Below are positions 22,466 to 33,288 of a stretch of 64,000 nt of DNA, in pieces (position 1 is the first letter of the stretch; the number at the start of each line of letters is the position of its first letter). The stretch comes from Datisca glomerata (taxonomy: Eukaryota; Streptophyta; Magnoliopsida; Cucurbitales; Datiscaceae). The position numbers were made by a program, and so were the translations under genes. Below the pieces are notes generated by a model. That model searched no databases, had not been told where the DNA came from, and saw only the letters and a list, made by a program, of their open reading frames with translations. Location: contig QANY01004032.1 in NCBI GenBank assembly GCA_003255025.1, positions 1,792,756-1,856,755 of the forward strand, given 5' to 3'.

Positions 22466-22701
22466 ACACCCATTAATACAACATCAACATTATTTGATTC
22501 CAAATTAAGAGCAATGTCTATAGTACCCTCTTCAAATTCTACTAATTTACCTGCCATTACTTCATCAAAACCATAAATACAAGCAATGTCATTGCCTACT
22601 TGAATTACGGTACCAGTATTTACAATTTTGATTTCTCTATTACATTGCTCAATACGTTCACGGATAATATTACTAAATTCATCTGCTTGAATGGTTACCA
22701 T
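22360..22701 (-). pseudogene. atpA: Plastid atpA 5' end fused to unrelated sequence (113-codon frame)
   Basis: The first 78 codons match the start of the plastid ATP synthase CF1 alpha subunit: [24 protein letters not shown], then [24 protein letters not shown] and [13 protein letters not shown]. In the plastid gene VVLMG continues into the next conserved block. Here homology stops at about 22468 and the frame carries on for 34 codons of unknown sequence ([10 protein letters not shown] to FAQHIFKA) before a stop. The native protein is about 500 residues and forms the catalytic hexamer in thylakoids. Substitutions such as IARIYG to IACIYG show decay after transfer to the nucleus. It lies just downstream of an atpF piece in the order found in plastid DNA. 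Confidence 0.85.
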
Positions 22702-22957
22702 GAGTATTTCTTAATTCTTTTTCTGGAAGAAAAAAAATAATGCCTACTGTAGAAGGACTAATCAGTTAATTATTTCTTTCATCGTCCCAAACATGCTAAT
22801 ATTAGCACTGATGGTACGTAAATTTAATTCGTTGTTCAAACTACTATTCAGAGTTCCTAAAGCTCCTTGTAAGGCTTGTTGGAAAACCTGTTGTTGGACT
22901 TGATTAATCACTTTTTGTTGTTCAAAACGAATAGTTCATTTTTATAATTTTCTAATA
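22466..22957 (-). other. Nuclear insertion of plastid DNA (atpF-atpA junction)
   Basis: About 490 bp of plastid DNA covers the 3' part of atpF exon 2, the short spacer and the 5' part of atpA, in native order and orientation. Both ends are abrupt and the flanks are AT-rich nuclear sequence. Numerous substitutions and at least one deletion in atpF show that it is an old transfer, not plastid contamination. Confidence 0.85.
22762..22957 (-). pseudogene. atpF: Plastid atpF exon 2, 3' end
   Basis: The coding strand gives [47 protein letters not shown] and a stop at 22762-22764. This is the C-terminal part of ATP synthase CF0 subunit b (the peripheral stalk, which holds the catalytic head still). 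A one-base loss just upstream of IRFEQQ breaks the frame, and sequence beyond about 22957 is no longer plastid-like. Confidence 0.85.
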
Positions 22958-23179
22958 CTCATGTTCTAAAAAAATGATACATTTGATAGATTATTTCTTA
23001 GATTGTTTTGTATATAACTAATTGCCCGCCAATTTGCAATATGAAATCACTTATCAAAAACTTCTTATGGTTTTGGGATAAAAATAAAGGTTATTATCCA
23101 GTTGAAAAGTTTCACAACTAGCAGATTATGTGCTACATGAAAAAATTTTAAAGTGCAAGGACTATTAAAAAAATTACAG

Positions 23180-23830
23180 ATATTATCACTACAAAATAGT
23201 TAAATTGCAGGGAGTTGTCATCGCATTTTACATGGGGTTGTTTGATTTGCACAACTAGAATAATTATCGTAATTGATTTAAAAATAATTGAACTGGTAGA
23301 AAAATTTGATTGTCATGTCTGATTATGCACGGTATTTTATTGAATATTCAGTGATAATTTAAGATCGTTATGTTTCGTATAACTTAAGTTTGTCGTACAT
23401 TCGTGTAAATAACTAGAAGTTAATTACTTAAATATTTTTTTAGTTATATTATGTAAAAAAATATTTTGTTGTGCAATTTTAACGCTACTTTGAAGTGTGT
23501 TTGATTAATATATAATTAACTTAATAATGCTGGAGTTAATTTTATTAAATTGATAGAATTTATAATGTCATTTTAAATCATGTTACGTTTTTCTCATAAT
23601 AATAATATATTTCTATAATGTCATTTTAAATCATTATGTTTTTCTCATTATAATAATAATATATTTTTATTATCTTTGATTACACGAGGATATCAAAGTA
23701 ATTTTTTTGCTAATAGAATTATTATTGTATTGTAAATTAGGATTTCTCCATCTTTTTTATTGCAATTCAATTATCTCAACATGTTGTAAATTAGGATTGA
23801 AAAATTTCCAAGGAATGACTTTTTAGGCCT
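23180..23830. repeat. AT-rich dispersed repeat, copy A
   Basis: This stretch shares several landmarks in order with 29790-30600: GTTTGATTTGCAC / CTAGTTCGCAC near the left end, GTAAATAACTAGAAGTTAATTA / GTAAACAATAGAAACTTAC, TTACTTAAATAT, and a right part with GTAAATTAGGAT and TTGCAATTCAATT. No coding sequence. It contains a local duplication of TATAATGTCATTTTAAATCA (about 23562 and 23614). Probably a decayed non-autonomous DNA element; the superfamily is uncertain. Confidence 0.45.
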
Positions 23831-23941
23831 CGTTTGATAGTCAGAATAGTACTTGATAGTAATGTACTAAATCAATCATATTGGACTATACTGTATTAAA
23901 TTGGATTAAATAGTGCGGTCCAATGTTTGATGCTTTTTTTT

Positions 23942-24276
23942 CATGTCAGGTCGCTAGACCACGGTCTATCCAGAATATTATCCTAGACCGTGATCTAGCA
24001 GTGTTGTGTTAAAATTAACATTTATCAGACCATGGTCTAGCAAAATGAACAAATACAGAGTAACATGAGGACTGCAAGTATGACATTTCAAAATATTGAT
24101 TCATACATGCATTAACAATGCAATATCTTCTCAACACTTAATTTTTTTTGCATGACAGGTCGTTAAGCCATAATCAAGCCAGAAAATTATGCTAGACTGT
24201 GGTCTAGCATTGTTGTGTTAATATTAACACTTACTAGACCATGGTCTAACAGAAATATTCTGCTAGACTATGGTCC
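23942..24276. repeat. Duplicated block with CTAGACC...GGTCTAG inverted motifs
   Basis: Two direct copies of about 100 bp (23942-24042 and 24151-24250) share CATGWCAGGTCG, a GGTCTAGCAGTGTTGTGTTAA-like middle and AGACCATGGTCTA. Each contains several palindromic TAGACC(N2)GGTCTA motifs, and one further motif follows at 24261-24276. The palindromes contain NcoI-like CCATGG centres. No gene is seen. Confidence 0.6.
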
Positions 24277-25429
24277 ATAAAAACAATGAGCGGCATAATA
24301 ATATGAGGAGTATAGGAGTTCGACAAGGAGGGTTAGAGATTAGGGGAAGGGGAAGAGAAGTCTCACTAGGTTCAAGGTGAAAGTGTCGAAGGTTTTGGTG
24401 AAATTAGTGAGTTGGGGGGAAATAACTCAGTTTTAAGTGAATGGGTGTATTAGTCTTTCCATTTCATAAGACCTATTGCGGTCCTAATATAATTCAAACT
24501 GTTTGAAATAAGGTTTAATAGAATAGAACCATAAAAATGGTTCATTTTGACTACATTAAAGATAAAATTGAACTTTGCTAAATCATAAATATGATTCAGC
24601 GAAGTATATTTTGTTTGAGCGAACGACCGTCGTGCATACTACCTACCGAACCCTAAGACTTGTTCAATATAAATGGGCATAATGACTTTTTTGGTAAGAT
24701 TGACTTGAGTAATTTGAATTATACTTGGACTTTTCCCCTGGTGATAGGATCTTCTTGATAATTATCTTAAAAAAATTCCTTTGAAGATATCTTTGAAGTA
24801 TTTGAATTTCAATTGCAACAATCACCATGTGAACAAGGACTCTCTCATATGGACTGAACAGTGGAATTAACTTATCAAAGTATTTTTTATTTGATCAGAT
24901 TGAATCATGAAAATGCTTCATCCTTGTCGAACCGACATGCAATTCATCTAACCAAACCACAAGGTCATTTCGGTCTAGACGGGTAAGGCGACTTTGTGGT
25001 ATCATTGACTACATAATTCAAGTTGTAGTTAGAATCTTCCCTTAGGATAATATATTCTTCGAGGATAGCTTGGAGAATATTCTAAGTACTCATCTTATAT
25101 TCAGTTTTAATCAAATAGAGCAACTATCATATTTTCCTCATAATGTTTCACCCCTTAATCTGATTGAGTTTATTTGAATACCTCTAAATAGATAAAGCAA
25201 AGCCTGACAATTTTGTAGTTCACCAAGAAGACTGAACTCGAACTTGTTTTGGGTCAAAATCAATTTTGAAGTGGACGTGGCTGGTGATTGACGGGATTCT
25301 GCTTTCTTCATTCGGTTCATACATTCCATGCGAGATTATGATTGCTAACATATCATGAATTTTAAGGTTCGTCTTCTAAATATAAGATCTTTATTGGGAG
25401 GAATATGAGGATGCCCTAGCCAAGGGAAT
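24277..25429. other. Intergenic sequence without recognisable gene
   Basis: Both strands are interrupted throughout. I see no domain, RNA gene or repeat structure here. It leads directly into the 28-bp minisatellite. Confidence 0.4.
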
Positions 25430-26600
25430 AGCCTAAGGATGGTTCGACTAAGGGTGGAGCATGTGGATGGTTCATCTGGTGAAAGCATGTGGATGGTCAG
25501 CCCTAGCGGATAGCATGATGATGGTCAGTTTGACAGTGGAGCGTGAGGATAGTCCATCTTACTATGGAGCATGTAGAAGGTTCGTCTGATGGTAGAGCAT
25601 GAAGATGGTTCGTTCCACAGTAAAGCATGATGATGGTCCATCCGGCGATGAACCATGAAGAAGGTCCATCAGATGATGGAGCACGAGGATGGCCTGTCTT
25701 GCAGCGAAGCATGAGGAGATCCATCTGACGGTGAAGCATAGGGATGGTTCATCTGGCGGCAGAGCATGAAGATAGTCTATCTAACGGTAGAGTATGAAGA
25801 TGGTCCATCTAGCGGTGAAGCATGAGGAGAGTCCATCTGCTAGTGGAGCATGAAGATGGTTCGTCTAGTGGTAGAGCATTCGGATGGTCCGACGACAGAG
25901 CATGATGATGGTTCGTCTGATAGTAGAGCATGAGATGGTCTGACGGGTGGCAAATCATGCTGATTTTTTTGTCTAGCGGCAGAGCATGAGGATGGTTCGT
26001 CCGATGGTAAAGCATGAGGAAGGCCCGTAGGGTAGCGGATCATGGGGAAGGTTCATTTGATGGCAAAGCGTAAGTATGGTCTGTTGGGTGGTGGATCATG
26101 AGGATGGTCCATACAGTGGCAGAGCATAGAGATGGTTTGTCCGACGGTATGAGCATAGGGATGTACCATCCAGTGGTGAAGGATGAAGATGGTCTATTCG
26201 GATCATGAGGATGGTTTGTCTAGTGGATGAGCATAAGAAAGGTCCATACGACAGTAGAGCATGGAGATGGTCCATGCGCTGGTGGAGCATATGGATGGTC
26301 CATCCTACGATAAAGCATGAAGATGGTTTGTCAAGGAGTGGAGCATGATGATGGTATGTCTAGTGACGGATCATGATGTTGGTCCATCTGGCAGCAGAGC
26401 ATGATGATGGTTCGTCTAGCGGTGGAGCATGAGGAGGGTCTTTCTAGTGGTGGAGCATAAGGACAATCCATCTGATAGTGGAGCATAGGTATGGTCCAAT
26501 GGTGGTGGAGTATAAGGATGGCCCATCAGGCGGTGGGGCAGTAGGATGATCCGTCTAGTGGCGAGCATGAAGATGGTCCGTTCAATGGCGGAACATAAGG
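25430..26600. repeat. 28-bp minisatellite, about 40 diverged units
   Basis: The consensus is close to GAGCATGAAGATGGTCCATC followed by TGGCGGTG, repeated head to tail with many substitutions and small length changes. Because 28 is not a multiple of three, open stretches on the minus strand (25503-26290) rotate through frames and simply re-read the repeat as low-complexity peptides rich in HALPSDEPSSC. They should not be taken as proteins. Confidence 0.9.
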
Positions 26601-26689
26601 ATTTTCTAATCGTTCTTCAGTGTCTTTAATGATAGGCTACTTATGTTACTTTACTAATCTTGTTTCTTGTTTTTTATATGTATTGATTC

Positions 26690-27558
26690 TACAATGAAGT
26701 ATGAATTGAACTTCAAAATCTTGTGGAGATGAAAGAAATTAGAAAAAGAAAGGAGGCCATTACTACCCCAGCTCTTGAGGTTGTCATCCCAACAAATAAA
26801 GATAGAGTTTGATTGATGACTCTACAACTAGATCCATGAGCTTCTATCTAAGTTGAGTATGATCTGATTCCTAACATAGCTAAGTTCTTTCTGTTCCTAA
26901 AGGACCAAAATCTCTTATTCCAGATTCCTAAAAATGAGTTTAATGATGCTACTCTCACTTACAATTTGCAGGTATCACTTTATGTTCATTTCACTCCTTC
27001 TAGTGTATCACAGTCTTGACTCAGAAGATTTATGTGTTGGTTAAGAAGTGTGATAAATATCTTGTAGATTTAGAGAGAGTGAAGACCCAATTGGAAATGG
27101 CCGAGGCTAACTTGATGCATTCTCAAACCCTACTTGACAAAGTCAAATCTCATAACTATGTGTTATCTATAGAGAAGCACTCTCTTGTACAAAGTTTTGA
27201 TGCGCTGAAGGCATCGCTTAAGCAAGATATGAAGGAATTGTACAATGAAGCTTATATCAAAGGTCGAGATGATATGAAACTAGAGTATTTTGAAGGAAAA
27301 ACTAGCTCGTCGTCTCCTCCATGTGAGATCGTCGAGGATGATACCCTCCCTATTGATGTTGAGATTCCGTCTGAGTCTCATCCTTATTCACATGATAGAG
27401 CGATTTTATTAGACCGAAAGAATTATAAAAAATATTATTTATTGTTCGCTCTATGTTTGGATCGTTCTCTTATTACCTTGCACGTTATATCCCTATTGCT
27501 CGAACAAAAATCAGGCCGAGTAAAGGTTTCGAGGCAAGTTGTAGTGTTTAGATTTTGA
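26690..27558 (+). pseudogene. Coiled-coil reading frame, probably of a retrotransposon
   Basis: From 27016 there is an open frame of 180 codons. Residues about 8-90 form a charged, heptad-like coiled coil (DLERVKTQLEMAEANLMHSQ, then LKASLKQDMKELYNEAYIKG). An acidic, serine-rich part follows (SSSSPPCEIVEDD). An upstream piece at 26700-26970 (FLFLKDQNLLFQI, NEFNDATLTYNLQ) is in the same style, and a 50-bp segment bounded by GTATCA and CACAG could be an intron. The layout, a coiled-coil frame followed by several tandem arrays, resembles ORFs of Tat-group gypsy elements. No gag, pol or LTR is recognised nearby, so this is inference. Confidence 0.4.
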
Positions 27559-27699
27559 ACATTGCCTGAGCTTTTCATAACCTATGTTAATTTGTCAAAT
27601 TATAACATGTTGGTCGCAAGGCTTGTTTAACGTTGTCTATCCAAGGCCTTTGCCCTATTCTGAATAATGTTTAGAATCTTGGCAGTCATGTTTACTCAG

Positions 27700-28340
27700 G
27701 ACTTGGACACGTTTTAGCCAAGTGTTGAACTTAAGGAGACCAACGTGGCCCCTTTTTAGGTCAATGGCTGAGTTTGACAGATCAAAATATAGGAACTTAA
27801 TACTTTCGAACGAAGTGCATAACTATGGTATACTAACATGGCCCTATTTTAGGTTAAAGGCAAAGCTTGACGTACTAAAGTGTGGGGACTTGGCCCTTTT
27901 TAGCCAAGTGCAAATATATGGCAGACAAACGTGACCACATTTTAGGTCAATGGTGGAGCTTGACAGACTAAATGTAGGGACTTGGATGCCTGAGGATTGT
28001 TCTCAAGATTGCGCCTTCTTTTGGACCAAGTTTTGGATGCTTGGCAGCCAAGTTTTCACGGACTTTGGTACCTAAGAATTACCCTTAGGACTTTCACTCG
28101 TTACGAACCAAGATCAAATGCTTGGCGGCTGCACCACAGAAACTTATGTACCTAAGAATTGCTCCCAGTGACCAGCCTTGTGTAGATCAAGCTTAAATGC
28201 TTGGTAGTTGGACCTTGAGCTTTATGAGTTTGAGAACTGCTCTCACTGTTTGTGCCTCATTTCAAATCAAGTTTATACGCTCGATAGTTGGACCTCGAGA
28301 ATTTATATGCTTGAGAAGTGCTGGGCTAGTGCCTCATCAC
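27700..28340. repeat. Two adjacent tandem arrays: about 93 bp x 3, then about 80 bp x 4
   Basis: 27700-27985 has three copies keyed by GTGGCCCCTTTTTAGGTCAA-type and GAGTTTGACAGA / AAGCTTGACGTA-type motifs about 93 bp apart. 27985-28340 has four copies keyed by ATGCTTGGCAGCCAAG / ATGCTTGGTAGTTGGAC motifs about 80 bp apart, each followed by ACCTAAGAATTGCTC-like sequence. The units of the two arrays are unrelated to each other. Confidence 0.75.
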
Positions 28341-28359
28341 ATAGACAATATGAGGACTT

Positions 28360-28620
28360 GTGGGTTAAAATGAAAACTTAAAGATATTTCCCTTGAGTAA
28401 AAATTGAAAGACTTATGATCTTATGTGAAAACTTAAGGACTTTTGCCTTGGTGAAAACTGAAGGACCTGGGCCTTGAGTAAAAACTTAAGGACATTTTCC
28501 TTGGTGAAAACCAAAGGATTTTTTGCATTTAGAAAAACCAAATGACTTTTACCTCGGTAAAGACCAAAAGACTTTCTTCCTTAAGTGAAAACTTAAGGAC
28601 TTTTGTTTTGAGATGAAGCA
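28360..28620. repeat. Short tandem array, about 27 bp x 8
   Basis: The motif AAAACTTAAGGACTTTTGCC followed by TTGGTG or TTGAGT recurs with substitutions (AAAACTGAAGGACC, AAAACCAAAGGATT, AAAGACCAAAAGACTT). This is the third different array in a row after the coiled-coil frame. Confidence 0.75.
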
Positions 28621-29512
28621 AGGCAAGAAGTGTTGGTAAATGATCGCAATTTCTTCTTAAGTATGAAGACTTGAGTTTGATTACTTCCTTGAAAAGGTAA
28701 ACAACATGTTGTACAGAAGTACAAAAATTATAAAGACCTAGGTCAGTCCATTTTAGGCCTATACAGGGCTTATGTTTTTTAACAAAGATATATGATTATA
28801 GCAGATTATGTGTCAGGGATGCTACTCACTGCTATATGATTATAGCAGATATGCTAGGGTTTTCTTTCACATAGGTTTCGTAGAGGTCTTTCCCTGGACA
28901 CAGGCCGTTTTAGCCTCAAAGTCAAATGTATAAGGATTATCTCTAATGGTGATTGGATGTAGCCAGTCACTAATCGGGGCTACGAAAATCAAGTCTGCTT
29001 CTTCCCACCTTGAATGGCCTTAGGCCCTATAGCATGATGAATGGATTTGGAAACGTTATTCTGATGGCTTCTTGTATATGAAGCCTATACTTTGCTCAGG
29101 AACCATAAGAATGAGCTTGGCCTAAGATTGTTTGGCACAGTTATAATCTACCAAAGTACAACTTATGACTTGGTTAACTTTTAGAGAGAGGTTGTCCACT
29201 AAAGATAAACTCGTTTTTTGGGTGTCACTCAGAAAACTGATGGTGCTATGTATTAAGCATCATGAGACCAGAGATCATCTCTTTATCTCTTGCTCCTTCT
29301 CTCAAGCTGATTGAGAGTTCATTTTGGCCAAGTTGGACCTTTATGGAAGGATTCTTGATTGGGTTTTTAGATGGCTCTTTACCTTTGACAAAAGAAATGA
29401 CCTTAGATCCTTAATGTTAAAATTTGTTTTTATTTCCTATGTTTATAATACTTGTAAAGAAGCCTTATATTTTATTTAAATGTAAAGACAGTGCTAGAAA
29501 GTCTATTTGTAA
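28621..29512. other. Non-coding stretch after the tandem arrays
   Basis: No coding sequence is recognised. The motif GATTATAGCAGAT occurs twice about 50 bp apart (28795 and 28847), and the sequence is otherwise unremarkable. Confidence 0.4.
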
Positions 29513-29634
29513 TGTCATTTTCAGTACTGTTAAGAATAAATTATGGAACCATACAGGATTTCCTAATTTGTACTGTCATTTTCAGTAATGTTAAGAATAA
29601 ATTATGGAACCATACAGGATTTCCTAACTATGAC
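29513..29634. repeat. 61-bp tandem duplication
   Basis: Copies starting TGTCATTTTCAGTA at 29513 and 29574 are nearly identical over 61 bp, including AATAAATTATGGAACCATAC. High identity suggests a recent local duplication. Confidence 0.85.
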
Positions 29635-29789
29635 ACCAATAGATTTCTTCAAGCTCAATGGTCTATTCCTACTACGCTTTAGGTGAGTAGGTTTTATGGG
29701 GTTGTTTTTTGCAATTTGTTTTCTTTTTGGAGTGGTCTTTCTTTTTTGGACTCTTGGGTATGTCTTTCTAGCCTATAATGTTTTTCTCA

Positions 29790-30600
29790 TTCGGGCCGTC
29801 TAGTTCGCACAGTTTAAAATTATCATGTTTGATTATATTTGATAATTTATTATGTGATGGGTGATAATTAATTATTGTTATGTTTGATATATATTAACTT
29901 TTATTGTAAACTTATGTAAACAATAGAAACTTACTTAAATATCTTTTAGTTAATGCTTACTATGTTTAACATTAATTTTTTAATTAAATAAATAATGCTA
30001 GACTAGATTGAAAAATATTTTAGATTAAATTAATAAAATAAGAGATATAATAAAAATTATCTTCACGTGAAATTTTAACATTACTTTTAATTATTTTTTA
30101 GTAATATTTAAATAAAATAATATTTTTAGGGTAAACTTTAATAAATTTAATTTTAAGTAAATTAGTAAAATGATTTTTTCTAAATATTTTAATAAGAAAT
30201 AAAAAGTAAATTAATAAAATAAATTTTAATTAGTATTTAAATAAATTAATAATGTTGGGCTAAATGCTAAACAGATAATTCTAACTAAATTAAAAAGTCA
30301 AGAAATATAATAAAAAAAATTCACGTGAAATTTTAAAATTATTTTTAATTATTTAACAATGTTAAACTAAAAATTAATAAAGTTGATTTTAATTAAATTA
30401 TAAAATGTGAGAGAAAATGTGAGAAATAATATTTCAATGAGAGTATGAAAGTAATTTTATTTGATATTAATATTGTAATGACATTGTAAATTAGGATGGC
30501 TTGTATTTCATTCTGCAATTCAATTGTACCAAACAATTACAAATTAGGATTACATGCAAATTAGAATTGCAGCCCTATTTAAGAATTACTCCCAATAAAC
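29790..30600. repeat. AT-rich dispersed repeat, copy B
   Basis: Related to 23180-23830 by ordered landmarks. It contains an internal direct repeat keyed by TTCACGTGAAATTTTAA (about 30062 and 30321). No open frame of interest. Likely a decayed non-autonomous DNA element. Confidence 0.45.
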
Positions 30601-30643
30601 ATTATAATTTAATTACAAAAAAATTATAAATGGGTATAACGCG

Positions 30644-31240
30644 TGTTTCGGGGAAGGATTTCGAAACGGATTGGGTCATGAATGGAGAGTCGTCTAGTCT
30701 TCGGAAAAGCCTTGGGAACATGGAGGTATAGCATGGAGGAAATGATGAGCATCCTTAGCGGCTTAGACGGTGACAACCGCCGGTAAACTTACCCCATTGG
30801 GGTTGCTAAGGAGAGGGAAAGGGAGAAAGAGCCCCCAAATGTGTGTATGAAATGTCAATGTATCTCCCCTCCTCAATAGGAGTGTTAAGCCTCTTTAAAT
30901 AAAAAGTGGGGGTAAACCATAATTTTATTATGGTCAATCAATGATTTCCAAGTGTATATAAAGACCAACGTATAGGACGCAGCTACGTGTCTCTAGGTTC
31001 ATCCTCAATGAGAAGACGACACATCTAAAACCTACTGAGGAGGTCATGGCGGCGGACCGACACAACGAACCTCATCTTAAGCCTACCAAGCGGTATGTCT
31101 TCAATTCATTCCTAAGACGGTAAATGTCCGTCCAAGTCTTGTCACTTGACTTGACGGTTGTATATAAATAATGATAAGGGTCTGATCAGGGCCGGTGGAC
31201 CCATTGGGTTTGTCTAGTATCGAAAATTCATGTATAAACA
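30644..31240 (-). repeat. 3' LTR of the non-autonomous LTR element
   Basis: Starts TGTTTCGGGGAAGG and ends GTATAAACA on the plus strand. It aligns end to end with 33289-33886. Many of the differences are C/T or G/A transitions, as expected of methylated plant repeats. Confidence 0.87.
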
Positions 31241-31253
31241 TTAGCCCCTTGTG
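31241..31253 (-). promoter_or_regulatory. Polypurine tract of the non-autonomous LTR element
   Basis: The coding strand reads CACAAGGGGCTAA immediately before the LTR start TGTTTATAC. Position and purine content fit a plus-strand primer. Confidence 0.7.
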
Positions 31254-32384
31254 CAAGTTCAAATGTGTAGCACTTGAACTTGTACATAGTCTCATTGTGT
31301 GTTGTGATCTTACTTGATGAGCCACCGAATTGTGAGATGTTCAACTGGTATGATGAATGTTTATTCACTAAATCAATCATGTAAGGTTATCTTTGTTGTT
31401 GTAGCCTCTAGTTGGATGTTATGATGTACCAATTGCTTTCATTTAGCATCCAGTAAGAGTTTCAAGAAGTAGTTTGCTAGGCAAGTCTCTTACAATAAAG
31501 AATCTGATTGTGCTGGCATTCATGAAATGATGACTAGTTGAAACAAGACACACACACACTAGAAATGCACAGCCTTAAGTTTCAATATAAGCATGAGTGA
31601 GTATACATGGTAGTATATGTAGCATATGCATGTTCATAATGTGTGTCTAATACCAAAGTATCATGACAAGTGAATAGAGTCATGCAACATTTTCTACTCA
31701 CATTAATCTAGTATATGATAGATACAGCTCAATGATGTGTTCCTAATCAATTCAAGAGGTAATTCATTAAAATCATGAGCAAACGTACCACCGCTTTCTT
31801 ATATTGAGATAACTAGCGAGGGCAAAGTTCATCAAGAAATGGCTCGACGGAAAATGCACATGTTGAAGTGCCGTTCATAGACGATTCGACTTTCGAAAGT
31901 GCACGCACGTAGGAACATGTATGACACTTCCTAAGAAGGCGCATACATGCACAAAAAATATAATCAAGTTTTCTAAGGAGGCGCGTGCATATTAGACTAT
32001 CTGTAATGGTCATGCTTAAAGGGTTATATATCTATCCCTACTTCAAATTTTATGATGCATCAGTTCATACTTGGATTTTCATCAGACATGCTCATTCTTT
32101 CCTGCTTTTAACTGTTATCAAGCATCCTTACTTTGCACATATGTTCAAACCTGAGCTTCTACATCTCTACTTTGCACATATGTCGCTCTTACATTTGACT
32201 TTTAACATGATCATATTCATAAGAAATTTCTAAGTTAGATTTAATCCACGCGACAATGGTTATATTCTATGGTAACAAGCGACATAAGCAGTTAAAACAA
32301 TTTGTGTATTTCAAACATGTTATGGCAGCCAAGTTCCGCTTTGAAGGGATTTGAAACAATGGCTAAATTATGTCCAACTACCTT
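31254..32384. other. Internal region of the non-autonomous element, no coding sequence
   Basis: No gag, protease or pol similarity in any frame. The short open frames are interrupted and compositionally ordinary. Confidence 0.55.
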
Positions 32385-33175
32385 TGCTGAAATGTCTCTA
32401 TTGCATTTCAAGAACAAACTTTACTGAACGTCTTAACCGCATCTCGGGGTCCTATTCTGCTAAAACGTCTTAAAGAACACATTTCGCTGAACATCTTAAG
32501 TGCGTTTCAAGAACAAACTTCACTGAAACGTCTTAAATGCATTCCTGGAACAATTTTTGCTGAAACGCCTTAAACGTATTTCAGGAACAAACTTCGTTGA
32601 AATGTCTTACACACATTTCAGGAACAAACTCTACCAAAACGTCTTAGACGCGTTTCAGGAACAATCTTTGCTGAAACGTCTTAAATGTATTCTAGGAACA
32701 ACTTTTGCTGAAACGTCTTAAATGCATTCCAGGAACTAACTTCGGTGAAACGTCTTAAATGAGCTCTAGGAACAAACTTTACCAAAACGTCTTACACGCA
32801 TTTTAGGAACAAATTTCGCTGAAACGTCTTAAACGCGTTCCAGGAACTAACTTCTCTGAAACGTCTTAAACGCATTCCAAGAACTAACTTTGCTAAAACG
32901 TCTTAAATACATTACAGGAGCCAACTTTGCTGAAACACCTTAAATGCATTCCAGGATCAATCTTTGTTGAAACGTCCTAAATGCATTCCAGGAACTAACT
33001 TCGTTGAAACGTCCTACACATATTTCAAGAACAAACTTTGCCGAAACGTCTTAAATGCGTTCCAGGAACTAACTTCGTTGAAACGTCTTAAACGCGTTCT
33101 AGGAACAAACTTTGCTGAAACGTCTTAAATGCATTCCAGGAGCCAAATTTGCTGGAACGTCTTAAATGCGTTCGC
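32385..33175. repeat. 37-bp tandem array, about 21 units
   Basis: The unit runs AACGTCTTAAATGCATTCCA then GGAACTAACTTCGTTGA, with only substitutions between most copies, and the 37-bp spacing is kept with few exceptions. It ends about 95 bp before the PBS, so on the element's coding strand the array lies in the 5' leader just after the primer site. Confidence 0.92.
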
Positions 33176-33270
33176 AGATAACTGACCTGTTATGAGTTTT
33201 TGGGTTATTTTGATAACTACAAAAGTCGAAGTAAAAATTACGATGTTAAACGTCTATCAATTCTATGTCG

Positions 33271-33287
33271 CCTTAGTGGAGTCGCCA
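33271..33287 (-). promoter_or_regulatory. Primer-binding site of the non-autonomous LTR element, tRNA-Arg type
   Basis: The coding strand reads TGGCGACTCCACTAAGG one base after the LTR end. The first ten bases are those expected for the tRNA-Arg primer, and the match is better than in Ogre copy 1. Confidence 0.82.
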
Positions 33288-33288
33288 T

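Noticed and set aside
22360..22957. Plastid contamination or a plastid contig
   Set aside because: The piece is short, diverged, frameshifted and bounded by nuclear repeats, so it is an old nuclear insertion.
25503..26290. Several 64-78 codon minus-strand frames with HALPSDEPSSC-like repeats
   Set aside because: They are re-readings of the 28-bp minisatellite in rotating frames, not proteins.
25430..26600. Possible CRISPR-like or other spaced repeat
   Set aside because: The units are head to tail without unique spacers, and the setting is a plant nuclear genome.
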